From the NCBI GenBank assembly GCA_023417935.1, contig JAEZDY010000031.1:127328-191327 (forward strand): 64,000 bases of DNA, written 5' to 3'. The notes under the pieces were generated by a model. It did no database searches and was not told the DNA's origin. It worked only from the letters and a program-made list of their open reading frames with translations. The DNA is from Bacteroidota bacterium. GTDB taxonomy: Bacteria; Bacteroidota; Bacteroidia; Bacteroidales; Lentimicrobiaceae. Within the stretch, counting starts at the first letter, position 1, and every line of letters begins with the position of its first letter. The position numbers and the translations under genes were made by a program. Shown here one piece after another: positions 44,617 through 53,907 of this stretch.

Positions 44617-46176
44617 TTAAGGTGTATAAATCACCTTCTTAGTTAGGATCTGATTATCGAGAACCAGTGCAAAGTAATATATTCCGGGATTGAGGCTATA
44701 TCCTTCAGCCTCGATCATCCTGGAATATTTGCCCGGCTGCATCGTTTGATTGTTTATAAGTGTAATGACGTCACGGCCTGTAACATCTTTAACTGAAAGC
44801 GAAACATTAGAAGTTCTGTTCAGCTTGAATGAATAGGCAGTGCTGTGTGTGAAAGGGTTAGGGGCAACCTGCGATTCAGCATATGGAATGCTCTCCACTA
44901 ATTCAGTCCCTATTATCAAGGGATCAACAAAAGCGGTATGAATACTCATGGCCCCATTGTGAAGTCTGGTCCAGATTGGTCTTACTGTATCATTGTGTGC
45001 AGATATGTTGTTATAATCGCCAAAAAAGAATGATGAATTAGGGATAAAGGGTTCTTCGCTGACTTTAAAATTAGTGAAAGTGCTACCGCCATCTTCTGAA
45101 ACGGCCATATATACATCGGTTGACCAGTCATCGTGTTCACGTCTGTCGTAAAAAACAAACCACAGTTTTCCGGTTATCTGGTCAACAGTCATCCAGGTAA
45201 AGAATTGTTGTTTTCCGGGGCCATCATCGTTTACCCTAACCGGCTCACTCCACGTATCACCCCCATTTGTTGACTTAGTTAACCAAACATCAGTATCATC
45301 AGCACCGTTGCGTTGGTCAGTGTAGTTAATATAAATTGTACCACGGTTCGGGCCATTGCTGCGGTCGCAATCAGTTACAGGGAAACCATTACACCTTGAA
45401 ATACCCGGTATATCCTGGGCCCAACCACCTGCATGCCCGTATACAAATATGTCGTTTTCAAGCCAGGTATTTCCGCCGTCAAGCGATCGGTCGAATACAA
45501 TGCCTGCCGGTCCTGACCATGATACATATATCTGTCCATCAGGGCCTACAGTTGGTACAGCTCCTTCGGTCGTGTTGTCATCATCAATACAATCACCTGC
45601 CACTTTACTTAGCCTAACTGCTTCGCTCCATGTTTCACCAAGGTCAGAAGATTTTGAAAACCTGATTATTGAACTGTCATTAGGGTTATTGCTTCCGTAG
45701 TTATCAAACTGAGTCCAGGTAACATATATCTCATTATTGTATGGATTAACAACTGCCCATTCTTTATCCTGTTGCTTGCCGGGAACATAACCTATGCTAC
45801 TGCCCGATGTCCATGTTTGTCCCATATCATCAGTGCGCTGACATACAATCCTGTCAATCCAGCTTCCTGAAGGAGGGTTGCTAAGGTGAAAAAAGTAAAA
45901 GTTACCAAGAGTGTCAACTATAATACAAGGATCTCCCCATACGCCCAAAGTTGCTGAAGTCAGCCGGCCATACTGCCATGTCAATCCTCCATCTTCCGAT
46001 GTGTGGTAATGCCATATATTGTTTGCAGCCATCATCCGCATTGGATTTTTTGGGTCAATCATTATTGATGGTTCATTAGGTTCACCTACTGTTGTTATCA
46101 ACACATTAGGATGTTGCGCTGCAGCAGTTAGTACTATGAACAGCAATAAGATGGAGAGTATGGCATTTCGTTGCAT
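44617..46176 (-). CDS. T9SS-secreted Asp-box (BNR) propeller protein
   Basis: 519 residues. Signal peptide ends TAAA|QHPNVL. Residues about 25-425 are an Asp-box propeller with SEDGGLTWQ, TDDMGQTWT, SSDLGETWS, SLDGGNTWL, STNGGDTWS and SEDGGSTFT, that is six boxes. The sialidase catalytic residues are not obvious, so exo-sialidase, other glycoside recognition, or binding only are all open. T9SS tail: VAPNPFTHST ... GIYYFALVLD. It is related to the propeller of the 4416-8339 protein, but lacks its extra modules. Confidence 0.8.
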   Translation of the reverse strand: MQRNAILSILLLFIVLTAAAQHPNVLITTVGEPNEPSIMIDPKNPMRMMAANNIWHYHTSEDGGLTWQYGRLTSATLGVWGDPCIIVDTLGNFYFFHLSNPPSGSWIDRIVCQRTDDMGQTWTSGSSIGYVPGKQQDKEWAVVNPYNNEIYVTWTQFDNYGSNNPNDSSIIRFSKSSDLGETWSEAVRLSKVAGDCIDDDNTTEGAVPTVGPDGQIYVSWSGPAGIVFDRSLDGGNTWLENDIFVYGHAGGWAQDIPGISRCNGFPVTDCDRSNGPNRGTIYINYTDQRNGADDTDVWLTKSTNGGDTWSEPVRVNDDGPGKQQFFTWMTVDQITGKLWFVFYDRREHDDWSTDVYMAVSEDGGSTFTNFKVSEEPFIPNSSFFFGDYNNISAHNDTVRPIWTRLHNGAMSIHTAFVDPLIIGTELVESIPYAESQVAPNPFTHSTAYSFKLNRTSNVSLSVKDVTGRDVITLINNQTMQPGKYSRMIEAEGYSLNPGIYYFALVLDNQILTKKVIYTP

Positions 46177-46344
46177 GATAATGTGGTTTTAATATTCCAA
46201 AGGTACATTCTTTTATTTTCAGGCTATCAGGTTTGTGTGGTCAGATTTTAAGAAGTACATTTGCTTTAGTTCATTCAAATCAAATCGCTATTAGCTTACT
46301 ACGAGCTAAAACATTTAAACCAGAACATTGATAACGTTACAAGT

Positions 46345-47568
46345 ATGAGGAAAATTGAATTGCACTGGCAAATTTTAATAGCATTGGTATTAGGAGTGCT
46401 TACAGGAATTTTTGCCACAGCATACGTGCCATATATTAGCTGGATGGGCGACTTGTTTCTGCGTTTGCTAAAAATGATAATCATTCCGTTGATTATTAGC
46501 TCAATTATTACAGGAGTTGGAGGAATCGGCAATTCAGCCGGCATTGGAAGACTCGGGCTAAAGACCATTTTCTTATACATGTCAACAAGTTTGGTTGCTA
46601 TTTTACTGGGTCTGTTAATAGTGAATATAGTGAAGCCTGGTGAGGGTCTCGACTTTTCCCTGATGCAGGAAGTGGATTCACTTGCAATTGCCGATTCGTC
46701 AATAGGAAGCCTTTTACTTAACAGCATCCCTGAAAATATTTTTAAAAGCATGGCAAATGGTGATATGTTACCAATAATACTATTCGCGATGATATTTGGG
46801 TTCTTCACAAACTTAGCCGATGAGCGGCACAGGAAACCAGTACTTAATTTCTTTGGTGCTGTTATGGAAATAATAATGAAGATCACCATGGCTATCATTA
46901 AGCTTACACCTCTGGGTGTGTTTGCAATTATGGCAACTGTAATTTCAAAGTATGCAGCTGATGCAGAATCTATCCAGCGGCTGGCTTCCGGACTCGGATT
47001 GTACATGTTGTGTGTTTTAGCAGCTTTATTTATTCATTCATTTGTAACATTAAATGGTCTCCTCTATTTTTTCGCCAGGGTAAATCCACTGAAGCATCTC
47101 CGAAATATGTCGGTGCCACTGCTCACTGCATTTTCAACTTCTTCATCAAGTGCTACCCTGCCCCTTACAATGGCTGCTGTTGAGAATAATGATGGAGTCT
47201 CAAATAAAGTAGCAAGTTTCACTTTACCACTGGGTGCTACCATTAATATGGATGGCACTGCTTTATATGAATGCATTGCAGTAATGTTTATTGCCCAGGT
47301 ATATGGAATTGAATTGAGCTTTGCACAACAGGTAACAGTTGTTTTGACCGCACTTCTTGCTGCTATAGGTTCAGCTGGAATTCCTATGGCAGGATTGGTA
47401 ATGATGACTATTGTACTAACTGCCGTGGGACTTCCGCTCGAAGGCGTTGGTTTGATCATTGCCGTTGACCGTTTGCTTGATATGTTTCGTACTACCGTAA
47501 ATGTTTATGGTGATACCTGTGTTTCAGTTATGGTAGCCAGATCAGAAGGGGAAAAGCTTAACATTTAA
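46345..47568 (+). CDS. Dicarboxylate/amino acid:cation symporter (DAACS)
   Basis: 407 residues, eight predicted transmembrane segments and two reentrant hairpins. The conserved serine-rich hairpin (STSSSSATLPLTM) and NMDGTALYE motif identify the GltP/DctA family. Na+ or H+ coupled import of glutamate, aspartate or C4-dicarboxylates is expected. It lies upstream of an M14-like peptidase gene by 63 bp, so peptide breakdown and amino acid uptake may be coordinated. Confidence 0.92.
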   Translation: MRKIELHWQILIALVLGVLTGIFATAYVPYISWMGDLFLRLLKMIIIPLIISSIITGVGGIGNSAGIGRLGLKTIFLYMSTSLVAILLGLLIVNIVKPGEGLDFSLMQEVDSLAIADSSIGSLLLNSIPENIFKSMANGDMLPIILFAMIFGFFTNLADERHRKPVLNFFGAVMEIIMKITMAIIKLTPLGVFAIMATVISKYAADAESIQRLASGLGLYMLCVLAALFIHSFVTLNGLLYFFARVNPLKHLRNMSVPLLTAFSTSSSSATLPLTMAAVENNDGVSNKVASFTLPLGATINMDGTALYECIAVMFIAQVYGIELSFAQQVTVVLTALLAAIGSAGIPMAGLVMMTIVLTAVGLPLEGVGLIIAVDRLLDMFRTTVNVYGDTCVSVMVARSEGEKLNI

Positions 47569-47631
47569 TTTCCGATATTTGCAAAATCAAAACTTAACCC
47601 CAATTTCTATAATCCAAACAAAGATCTCGAT

Positions 47632-49395
47632 ATGAGCAGAATAATAACCTCAATTGTAACTATACTTTGCATTGTTTTAAGCCTCTCCGTTGATGCACAG
47701 GACTGGAAAACCTATTACGAAAAATCAGGTTATACTGAAACACCCCGTTATGAAGAAACAGTTGATTTTTGCCAAAGACTTGATGCTGCATCACCTAATG
47801 TTAGCATCGCAAATTTAGGCAAGAGCCCTCAGGGCAGGGAAATACCTATGCTGATCATTGATAAGGATGGACTTTCAGATCCAAAAATGATTCGTAACAA
47901 AGGAAGGCTGATTGTGCTAATACAGTCGTGCATTCATCCCGGTGAGCCCGACGGAAAGGATGCATCCCTCATGCTGATCAGGGATATGGTAATCGATAAA
48001 AAGAACAGGAAACTCCTTGATGATGTCAGCATTTTAGTTATTCCAATCCTGAATGTTGACGGACATGAACGTTTTGGTCCCAATAACCGTATTAACCAAA
48101 ACGGACCTAAGGAAATGGGCTGGCGTACAACAGCAACCAACCTTAATCTTAACAGGGACTTCCTTAAGGCTGAAGCTCCTGAAATGAAGCATTGGCTGAA
48201 AATGTATAATTCATGGTTACCTGATTTCTTCATCGACATCCATACAACTGACGGAGCTGACTACCAATATGAGTTAACCTATGACATTGAAAAGTATGGT
48301 AATCTTGATTCAGGCCTTACCCGATGGTTAAATGATATTTATGAGCCGCGTTTGGATAAGGGAATGGCTGATGAAGGTTTTAAAGTATTCCCTTATGTAC
48401 AGTATAGGAAATGGCATGATCCAAGGAGTGGATTACGTAAAGGAGTGGCTCCTCCACTTGTGTCAACAGGATATGCTGCAACACAAAACCGTCCTGCCGT
48501 ACTTGTTGAAACACATATGCTTAAGGATTATAAAACAAGAGTTTCTTCAGCTTATCAGTTGCTGGTAACAACACTTTCGATAGTTAATCACCAGAGCGAA
48601 ACCCTCAAAACACTCATCAGCATGGCTGATAAATCAACCGCTTCACCAAATTTCAGGAAAGAGCAGTTGCCGGTATCGTTCACTACCAGTAAGAAAGATA
48701 GTATAATGGTTGATTTTAAAGGGTTTGACTATACCGTGAAGAAAAGTGATCTTACCGGTGGCGACTGGTTTGTATATGACAACAAGAAGCCTGTAACCAT
48801 GAAAGTGCCCTTCTTCAATCGCAATGCGCCTGATAAAACCATTAAACTTCCTGCAGCTTATATAGTGCCTGTTGAATGGTCAGGTGTTATTGAAAAGCTT
48901 GAACTGCATGGTGTTAAAATGCATCCGCTCCATAAGGACAGCACCATCAATGTTACTATGCTGCACATCAGGGATTTCAAGATGCAAAATACACCAAATG
49001 AAGGTAAGTGCATGGTTTCAGTTACAACTGAAGAGAAAAAGGAAAAGAGACTATTCCATGCCGGCTCAATGGTAGTACCTACTGATCAGCGCACCGCCCG
49101 TGTTATAGCATATCTACTGGAGCCAACAGCTTCCGGATCATTGATGGAATGGGGTTTCTTTAATAGTATCCTTGAGCAAAAGGAATATGGCGAATCGTAT
49201 GTGATGGAAGGACTTGCCAGAGAAATGATGGCAAAAGACCCACAACTAAAAAAGGAATTTGAAGAAACAGTTAAAAACAACCCTGATTATAAAGATAAAC
49301 AATGGGAAATGTTAAACTGGTTCTATAACCGTTCAGCATTCCACGATATGAATTACAAGGTGTATCCTGTTGGTAAAATTACCGGCGAGAAGTAA
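47632..49395 (+). CDS. Secreted M14-like zinc carboxypeptidase
   Basis: 587 residues. A signal peptide ends SVDA|QDWKTY. The M14 domain spans about 25-330: zinc motif CIHPGEPDG (His and Glu), DLNRDFLKAEAPEM-like segment, HTTDGADY (third ligand) and VLVETHMLKDY for the catalytic Glu. The C-terminal part is a separate beta-rich domain. There is no T9SS tail, so it should be periplasmic, unlike the first M14 enzyme at 10735-13029. It probably trims peptides before uptake by the symporter upstream. Confidence 0.82.
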   Translation: MSRIITSIVTILCIVLSLSVDAQDWKTYYEKSGYTETPRYEETVDFCQRLDAASPNVSIANLGKSPQGREIPMLIIDKDGLSDPKMIRNKGRLIVLIQSCIHPGEPDGKDASLMLIRDMVIDKKNRKLLDDVSILVIPILNVDGHERFGPNNRINQNGPKEMGWRTTATNLNLNRDFLKAEAPEMKHWLKMYNSWLPDFFIDIHTTDGADYQYELTYDIEKYGNLDSGLTRWLNDIYEPRLDKGMADEGFKVFPYVQYRKWHDPRSGLRKGVAPPLVSTGYAATQNRPAVLVETHMLKDYKTRVSSAYQLLVTTLSIVNHQSETLKTLISMADKSTASPNFRKEQLPVSFTTSKKDSIMVDFKGFDYTVKKSDLTGGDWFVYDNKKPVTMKVPFFNRNAPDKTIKLPAAYIVPVEWSGVIEKLELHGVKMHPLHKDSTINVTMLHIRDFKMQNTPNEGKCMVSVTTEEKKEKRLFHAGSMVVPTDQRTARVIAYLLEPTASGSLMEWGFFNSILEQKEYGESYVMEGLAREMMAKDPQLKKEFEETVKNNPDYKDKQWEMLNWFYNRSAFHDMNYKVYPVGKITGEK

Positions 49396-49399
49396 TTTA

Positions 49400-49531
49400 T
49401 ACCAAGTATTATTATCAGATCAGGAGATAGTTTACCCTGAACTGTTTTTAGACCAGAAGATAATCTACCATGAACTATTATTAGATAAAGAGTTAATACA
49501 CAAGGTATTATTATCAGATCAGGAAATATAT
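49400..49531 (+). repeat. Four 33-bp tandem repeats, open frame of 11-residue repeats
   Basis: Four exact 33-bp units (49400, 49433, 49466, 49499) fill the gap before the methyltransferase gene. The first and last share 20 identical bases (GTATTATTATCAGATCAGGA). In one plus frame they read YQVLLSDQEIV, YPELFLDQKII, YHELLLDKELI and HKVLLSDQEIY, then TGA at 49532-49534, which overlaps a TTG at 49531. There is no ATG in this frame after the upstream TGA at 49349, so translation is unproven. Confidence 0.75.
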
Positions 49532-49542
49532 TGAGCGAAAAA

Positions 49543-50628
49543 ATGCGGGTTAATAAACCCGAACCCTTAAGTACATCAACAGAGGTGGTCATCTATAAAA
49601 AGAGAATGGACCCGCAATATGCTGTTGATGCGCTTATTGAAGGTTACCGCGTGCTAATTGCTGACTTCTTCAGTAGCGGACTTGCGGTTTTGAACCAGTT
49701 AAAAGTATTTCTCGATAGCCAATTTCCTGATTCTACATTCGGGCAGCAAAGAGAAAAGCGGGCAGAATACCGTGAATTGTCGAATAATGTGTTGCTTAAG
49801 ATAGCTAACGGCAAACTGCAAACACGAAAATCACCTGAAATCGGTTGGCTTGAAATACTGTATAGCGATCAAAAGGAGTTTCTACTGCCATTCCCGCAGG
49901 TACAAGGATTGAACAGCGCCTGGCAGTGGTACGTCAATGGCATCTACATCCCTGTACTTGGTCGTAAGATACACCCATGGTACGGTACTTACTTCCCGGT
50001 AAGGTTTGAACACCTCGAGTTGTTTGAGAACTGGCTTAAAAACTATAGAGGTGCAAAGAATTATGCCTTTGATATTGGTACCGGAAGCGGTGTGCTTACT
50101 TTGCAATTGTTGAAGCATGATTTTATTAAAGTGTATGCAACTGATAACAATCCGAACGCTATAATTGGGATTGAAGAGTACATTAGTATTAATGAAGAGA
50201 GCAAAATAGTACCGGTTCATGGTGATTTGTTTGCAGGAATTGACGAAAAGGTTGATTTGATTGTTTTTAATCCCCCATGGTTACAAGCAGCTCATGATAC
50301 TGAAGGGTTAGAAAGTGCCATTTATTACGAAAAGAGTTTGTTTGAAAGGTTCTTCGAACAGGCCTTTGATCATCTGGCAGAAAACGGAAGGATTGTTATG
50401 CTCTTTTCAAACCTTCAACAGGTAATACAATCAGAAGCAGCCAATCAACAGCAGTTGAATCAAACAGGTGTTACAAACCCAATAGAGGCAGAGCTGGCAA
50501 GCGGTTTAAGGTTTCAAAAAGTGCAATTAATGGAAAAGCAAGTAAGGCCTGCATCTAAACGCACAAAAAGAAAGCATGATCAAAGGGCTTCTGAATCTGT
50601 TCAGTTGTGGGTTTTAAAAGCAAAGTAA
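49543..50628 (+). CDS. Class I SAM-dependent methyltransferase, HemK-like
   Basis: About 361 residues from the ATG at 49543; a TTG four codons upstream (49531) is an alternative start. The SAM site is AFDIGTGSGVLTLQLL, followed by the acidic loop YATDNNPNA and the catalytic NPPW motif in LIVFNPPWLQ. NPPY/NPPW motifs occur in N6-adenine and N5-glutamine methyltransferases such as HemK/PrmC, and this one has an N-terminal extension of about 185 residues. The C-terminus is basic (RPASKRTKRKHDQRA). Its substrate is not assigned. It ends next to the convergent transporter gene. Confidence 0.82.
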   Translation: MRVNKPEPLSTSTEVVIYKKRMDPQYAVDALIEGYRVLIADFFSSGLAVLNQLKVFLDSQFPDSTFGQQREKRAEYRELSNNVLLKIANGKLQTRKSPEIGWLEILYSDQKEFLLPFPQVQGLNSAWQWYVNGIYIPVLGRKIHPWYGTYFPVRFEHLELFENWLKNYRGAKNYAFDIGTGSGVLTLQLLKHDFIKVYATDNNPNAIIGIEEYISINEESKIVPVHGDLFAGIDEKVDLIVFNPPWLQAAHDTEGLESAIYYEKSLFERFFEQAFDHLAENGRIVMLFSNLQQVIQSEAANQQQLNQTGVTNPIEAELASGLRFQKVQLMEKQVRPASKRTKRKHDQRASESVQLWVLKAK

Positions 50629-52233
50629 TCAAAACCCGTTCAATTCCATTGTAACTGTTGGAATAAGCAGCAGAAAGCCTAGGATTACCAGTATGATCAT
50701 AAAAGGAGTAACCCACTTAAGCCAAAGGTTGTAAGGGATTTTGGCAACTCCCAGAGCTCCGATCAATACTCCTGATGTTGGTGTGATCATGTTTGTGAAT
50801 CCATCACCAAACTGGAAGGCCATAACAGTTGCCTGTCGCGATAAGCCAATAAGATCAGAGAATTGCGACATGATAGGCATTGTTAAAGCAGCCTTGGCTG
50901 ATCCCGATGGAATGAAAATGTTAATGGCAGTTTGCATTACGTACATTGTACCAACGGTTGCTATCTTGCCCATATCAGCCATAGCCCCTGAAATGCGATA
51001 GAGTAAAGTGTCAATGATCATTCCATTGGTTAAAATGATTATGATGCCCCCTGCCAATCCTACTACGAGTGCAGCACTCATGATATCTTTAACCCCTTCC
51101 AGGAAAAGCTTTGTAATGGTATTTGGACTGTAATTCATTGCAATGCCTGAAAATAAACCAAGTGCCATAAACAAGGTTGCTATCTCCATTACATACCAGC
51201 CGTAACCGAGTACACCAATTATGAGCATGAGTATGGTTATCATCAGCAGGGTCAGAATAAAGAAGTGAACTGATTTCCTGAGGGAAATGAAACCCATTAG
51301 AATAAACAGCACGGTAATTACCGGGAACACCGGCCATACAGCACTTGAATTGCCTATGGTTAGTACGGTGGTGGGTAGAACAATTGAAACATAAACAAAT
51401 ATTGCTGACAACAAACCATATGTGATCCAAGCTGATAGGGGCCTGTGGTAACTGATTTTTTCTGCAGCGCCGGTGTCGTGATGTGTACGCCAGTATTCAT
51501 CAGATTCGTAAACCGGTGACTTTGAAGGATTTTTCTTTATTTTCTTCATGTAGGTAAGGATGTAAATAATACCAAACAAATTAATTACAACCCAGCAGAA
51601 GAATCTATATTCAATGCCTGAGAACAAAGGAAGATTTGAAAGTCCCTGTGCTATGCCAATCGTAAAAGGATTAAGCAATGCCCCTGCAAACCCAAGCGCA
51701 GCTGCAATAAAACACATATAGAGTCCGGTAATAGAGTCATAGCCCATCTTAATTGACAGGGGCACAAAGATTATAACAAAAGCAATGGTTTCCTCGCTCA
51801 TCCCGAAAGTAGCGCCGAAAATGCTGAACATCAACACTATCAGGGTTACAATGATATTGTCAACGCCAAGTTTCCGTATTATGCTGTATTTCTCCAGTTT
51901 CCTCGCCAGACTAAGGAATGCCAGAATGCCTACATCAATTGCCTTACTGTGATTCATGATCCAGAAAGCTCCTCCAATCATCAGTATGAAAACTATAATA
52001 TCAGCCCTGTCAACAAACCCATCGAAGAAAGCGGAGAATATCTGCCATGTTTGGGGGGCATTCTCTGTATAAGTAAACGAGTTTTCTACGATAACTTCAC
52101 GCGGGGTTCCATTTACATCAACAGTGTGTCTTTGGAACTGACCACCAGGGATTACCCAGGTAAGTACTGCAGCAAGAACAACAAGATAAAATACTATTAC
52201 ATAGGTATGTGGGAAACGACGCTCTTTTGCCAT
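50629..52233 (-). CDS. YfcC-family membrane transporter
   Basis: About 534 residues from the ATG at 52233 (MAKERRFPHTYV). Roughly 12-14 transmembrane segments. The N-terminus FPHTYVIVFYLVVLAAVLTWVIPGGQF and the repeated GFAGALLNPFTIGIAQG segment are typical of the YfcC family, related to arginine/ornithine antiporters and AbgT. Amino acid or carboxylate transport is expected. It is convergent with the methyltransferase gene; the two stop codons adjoin. Confidence 0.85.
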   Translation of the reverse strand: MAKERRFPHTYVIVFYLVVLAAVLTWVIPGGQFQRHTVDVNGTPREVIVENSFTYTENAPQTWQIFSAFFDGFVDRADIIVFILMIGGAFWIMNHSKAIDVGILAFLSLARKLEKYSIIRKLGVDNIIVTLIVLMFSIFGATFGMSEETIAFVIIFVPLSIKMGYDSITGLYMCFIAAALGFAGALLNPFTIGIAQGLSNLPLFSGIEYRFFCWVVINLFGIIYILTYMKKIKKNPSKSPVYESDEYWRTHHDTGAAEKISYHRPLSAWITYGLLSAIFVYVSIVLPTTVLTIGNSSAVWPVFPVITVLFILMGFISLRKSVHFFILTLLMITILMLIIGVLGYGWYVMEIATLFMALGLFSGIAMNYSPNTITKLFLEGVKDIMSAALVVGLAGGIIIILTNGMIIDTLLYRISGAMADMGKIATVGTMYVMQTAINIFIPSGSAKAALTMPIMSQFSDLIGLSRQATVMAFQFGDGFTNMITPTSGVLIGALGVAKIPYNLWLKWVTPFMIILVILGFLLLIPTVTMELNGF

Positions 52234-52297
52234 ATTGAAAATTTTCAAGGCAAAGTTATCAAATATAGGTCGTTTGACAGCTATTTAGTTACAGAAA

Positions 52298-52326
52298 AAA
52301 GGCTGCTTCACCACAAAGCAGCCTTT
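52298..52326 (-). terminator. Rho-independent terminator of the peroxiredoxin operon
   Basis: An 11-bp stem (AAAGGCTGCTT at 52298-52308 with 52316-52326) with a 7-nt loop, followed on the minus strand by TTTCTG. It lies 22 nt after the peroxiredoxin stop codon. Confidence 0.85.
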
Positions 52327-52347
52327 CCATGCAACACACTACACTGA

Positions 52348-53001
52348 CTAAACATTACGTTTAGCCAAATAAAAATCTACCATCTCATAATCACTATTCT
52401 CTCTTTCTTTCATTGCGTCAACCGTGCGTGGAGGTGGTACAATAACTTTATCGCCGGGCTGCCAGTTCAATGGAAGCACAACACTGTGTTTCTCTGAGAT
52501 CTGCATTGCCTTTAGCACTCTAAAAATCTCATCCATATTACGCCCAACATTGTGGGGATAATACATTATTAACTTAACCTTGCGTTTTGGATCAATAAAG
52601 AACACTGCCCTTACTGCTGAGGTTTCACTCTCATTAGGCTGCACCATTCCATATAGCTTCGCCACTTTCATGTCAATATCTGCTATGATAGGGAATTTCA
52701 TCAGTATGCCCATGTTCTTTTGAACATTGTTAATCCATGCAAGATGTGAATGAATGCTATCTATACTCAGACCCAGCAGCTTGGTGTTTAGTTCAGTAAA
52801 CTCATCCTCTCTCACCGCAAAGCCCGACATTTCTGTGGTACATACTGGTGTAAAGTCGGCCGGATGTGAAAACATCACTACCCAACTGTCCTTGGCCCAT
52901 TCTGAGAATTTGATATTTCCTTGAGTTGTAACAGCTTCAAAATCAGGTGCAATATCCCCAATTCTAGGAACCTGCCGTACCTCCTGGTTGTTAATCTCCA
53001 T
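52348..53001 (-). CDS. 1-Cys peroxiredoxin (Prx6-like)
   Basis: 217 residues. The peroxidatic Cys54 sits in FSHPADFTPVCTTEM, the diagnostic motif of the Prx6/1-Cys subfamily. The C-terminal extension and the lack of a resolving Cys in the usual place fit 1-Cys type. It reduces hydrogen and alkyl peroxides. It is 29 bp downstream of the cupredoxin gene and is likely co-transcribed with it. Confidence 0.9.
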   Translation of the reverse strand: MEINNQEVRQVPRIGDIAPDFEAVTTQGNIKFSEWAKDSWVVMFSHPADFTPVCTTEMSGFAVREDEFTELNTKLLGLSIDSIHSHLAWINNVQKNMGILMKFPIIADIDMKVAKLYGMVQPNESETSAVRAVFFIDPKRKVKLIMYYPHNVGRNMDEIFRVLKAMQISEKHSVVLPLNWQPGDKVIVPPPRTVDAMKERENSDYEMVDFYLAKRNV

Positions 53002-53030
53002 ATATTATATTTTCTTTTAAATTGTTAGTA

Positions 53031-53648
53031 TTATCTGGATTTTACAAACCGGCGGACTATTGCTGATTGATTTGCGTATTTTAGTTCTACAAAGTAAATA
53101 CCCGGATTTATATTACTAACAGGTAAATTAATGTTGTTAGTGCCATATTTTACTGATACTTCGCCGGTACTAACCTGATTTCCAAGCAGATCATAAACTG
53201 AAAGATGTCCTATAGAAGCTTCATCGGAATTAAAAACAAGTACTGCCCGATCTTTAGCAGGGTTAGGATACACTTTCACTGAACTCATATCAATACGATC
53301 ACCAATGCCTAACGTACCAGTAGCAGTAAAGGAACCAACCATTCCTGCCGCAGCGTGAGGGGTACAAACGTAATTGTATGTGCCTTCAACAGTTACCACA
53401 TAATCAAATGACGTTGTTGTTGCAGTTAACGGGCTATCCCATGCAGCTGCTCCTGTTGGTATTGTTGCAGAAGTTGTTGTATGGTCGCCTGATGTCCAAA
53501 CCCAACGTATTGTATCACCAACAGTAACTGATACTGTTGCCGGATTGAATGTAAGATCCTGCTGGGTAATCACTACAATAGTCGCTTTAGCTGACAGGGT
53601 CGCTATCAGTAAAACTGCCGATATCATAATTAGTATATTTCGTTTCAT
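53031..53648 (-). CDS. T9SS-secreted plastocyanin-like cupredoxin
   Basis: 205 residues. Signal peptide about 1-22. A cupredoxin domain (about 24-110) retains a full type-1 copper set: His56 in SGDHTTT, Cys95 and His98 in YVCTPH, and Met103 in AAGM. A T9SS sorting domain follows (VYPNPAKDRA ... GIYFVELKYAN). It should be placed on the cell surface, where it may shuttle electrons or hold copper. The coupling with a peroxiredoxin gene suggests a role in redox stress. Confidence 0.85.
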   Translation of the reverse strand: MKRNILIMISAVLLIATLSAKATIVVITQQDLTFNPATVSVTVGDTIRWVWTSGDHTTTSATIPTGAAAWDSPLTATTTSFDYVVTVEGTYNYVCTPHAAAGMVGSFTATGTLGIGDRIDMSSVKVYPNPAKDRAVLVFNSDEASIGHLSVYDLLGNQVSTGEVSVKYGTNNINLPVSNINPGIYFVELKYANQSAIVRRFVKSR

Positions 53649-53730
53649 AGAGCGCGGATTTTAAGATGATGGGGTTTCACTGAAAATTTAACAAAATCTA
53701 CAGGGAAAAGTTTTTGAAAATGTGAAGTCA

Positions 53731-53744
53731 TTACTATATAGTAA
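53731..53744. promoter_or_regulatory. Palindrome upstream of the cupredoxin gene
   Basis: TTACTATATAGTAA is a perfect 14-bp palindrome 83 bp before the cupredoxin ATG. It is a candidate operator for a dimeric regulator of the cupredoxin-peroxiredoxin unit. The remaining 53649-53907 gap holds nothing else recognised. Confidence 0.4.
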
Positions 53745-53907
53745 CAACTGCTGTGTAAACATGTTACCTCCTGAAAACCTGCTATTTACAACTTCGTTAT
53801 TAATTATTTCCCCGGCTATGCTTAGAACGTAAAAATGAACCCCAACGTAGGGTTTGAACTGCCAATTAAATAACTTAAATGAAAGCTGTATGTGGCTAAT
53901 TGATTAT

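Noticed and set aside
46299..47006. A 235-codon minus-strand open frame inside the DAACS symporter gene
   Set aside because: It runs antisense to a well-supported transporter; its composition (Ile/Ser-rich) is what reverse-strand reading of membrane codons gives.
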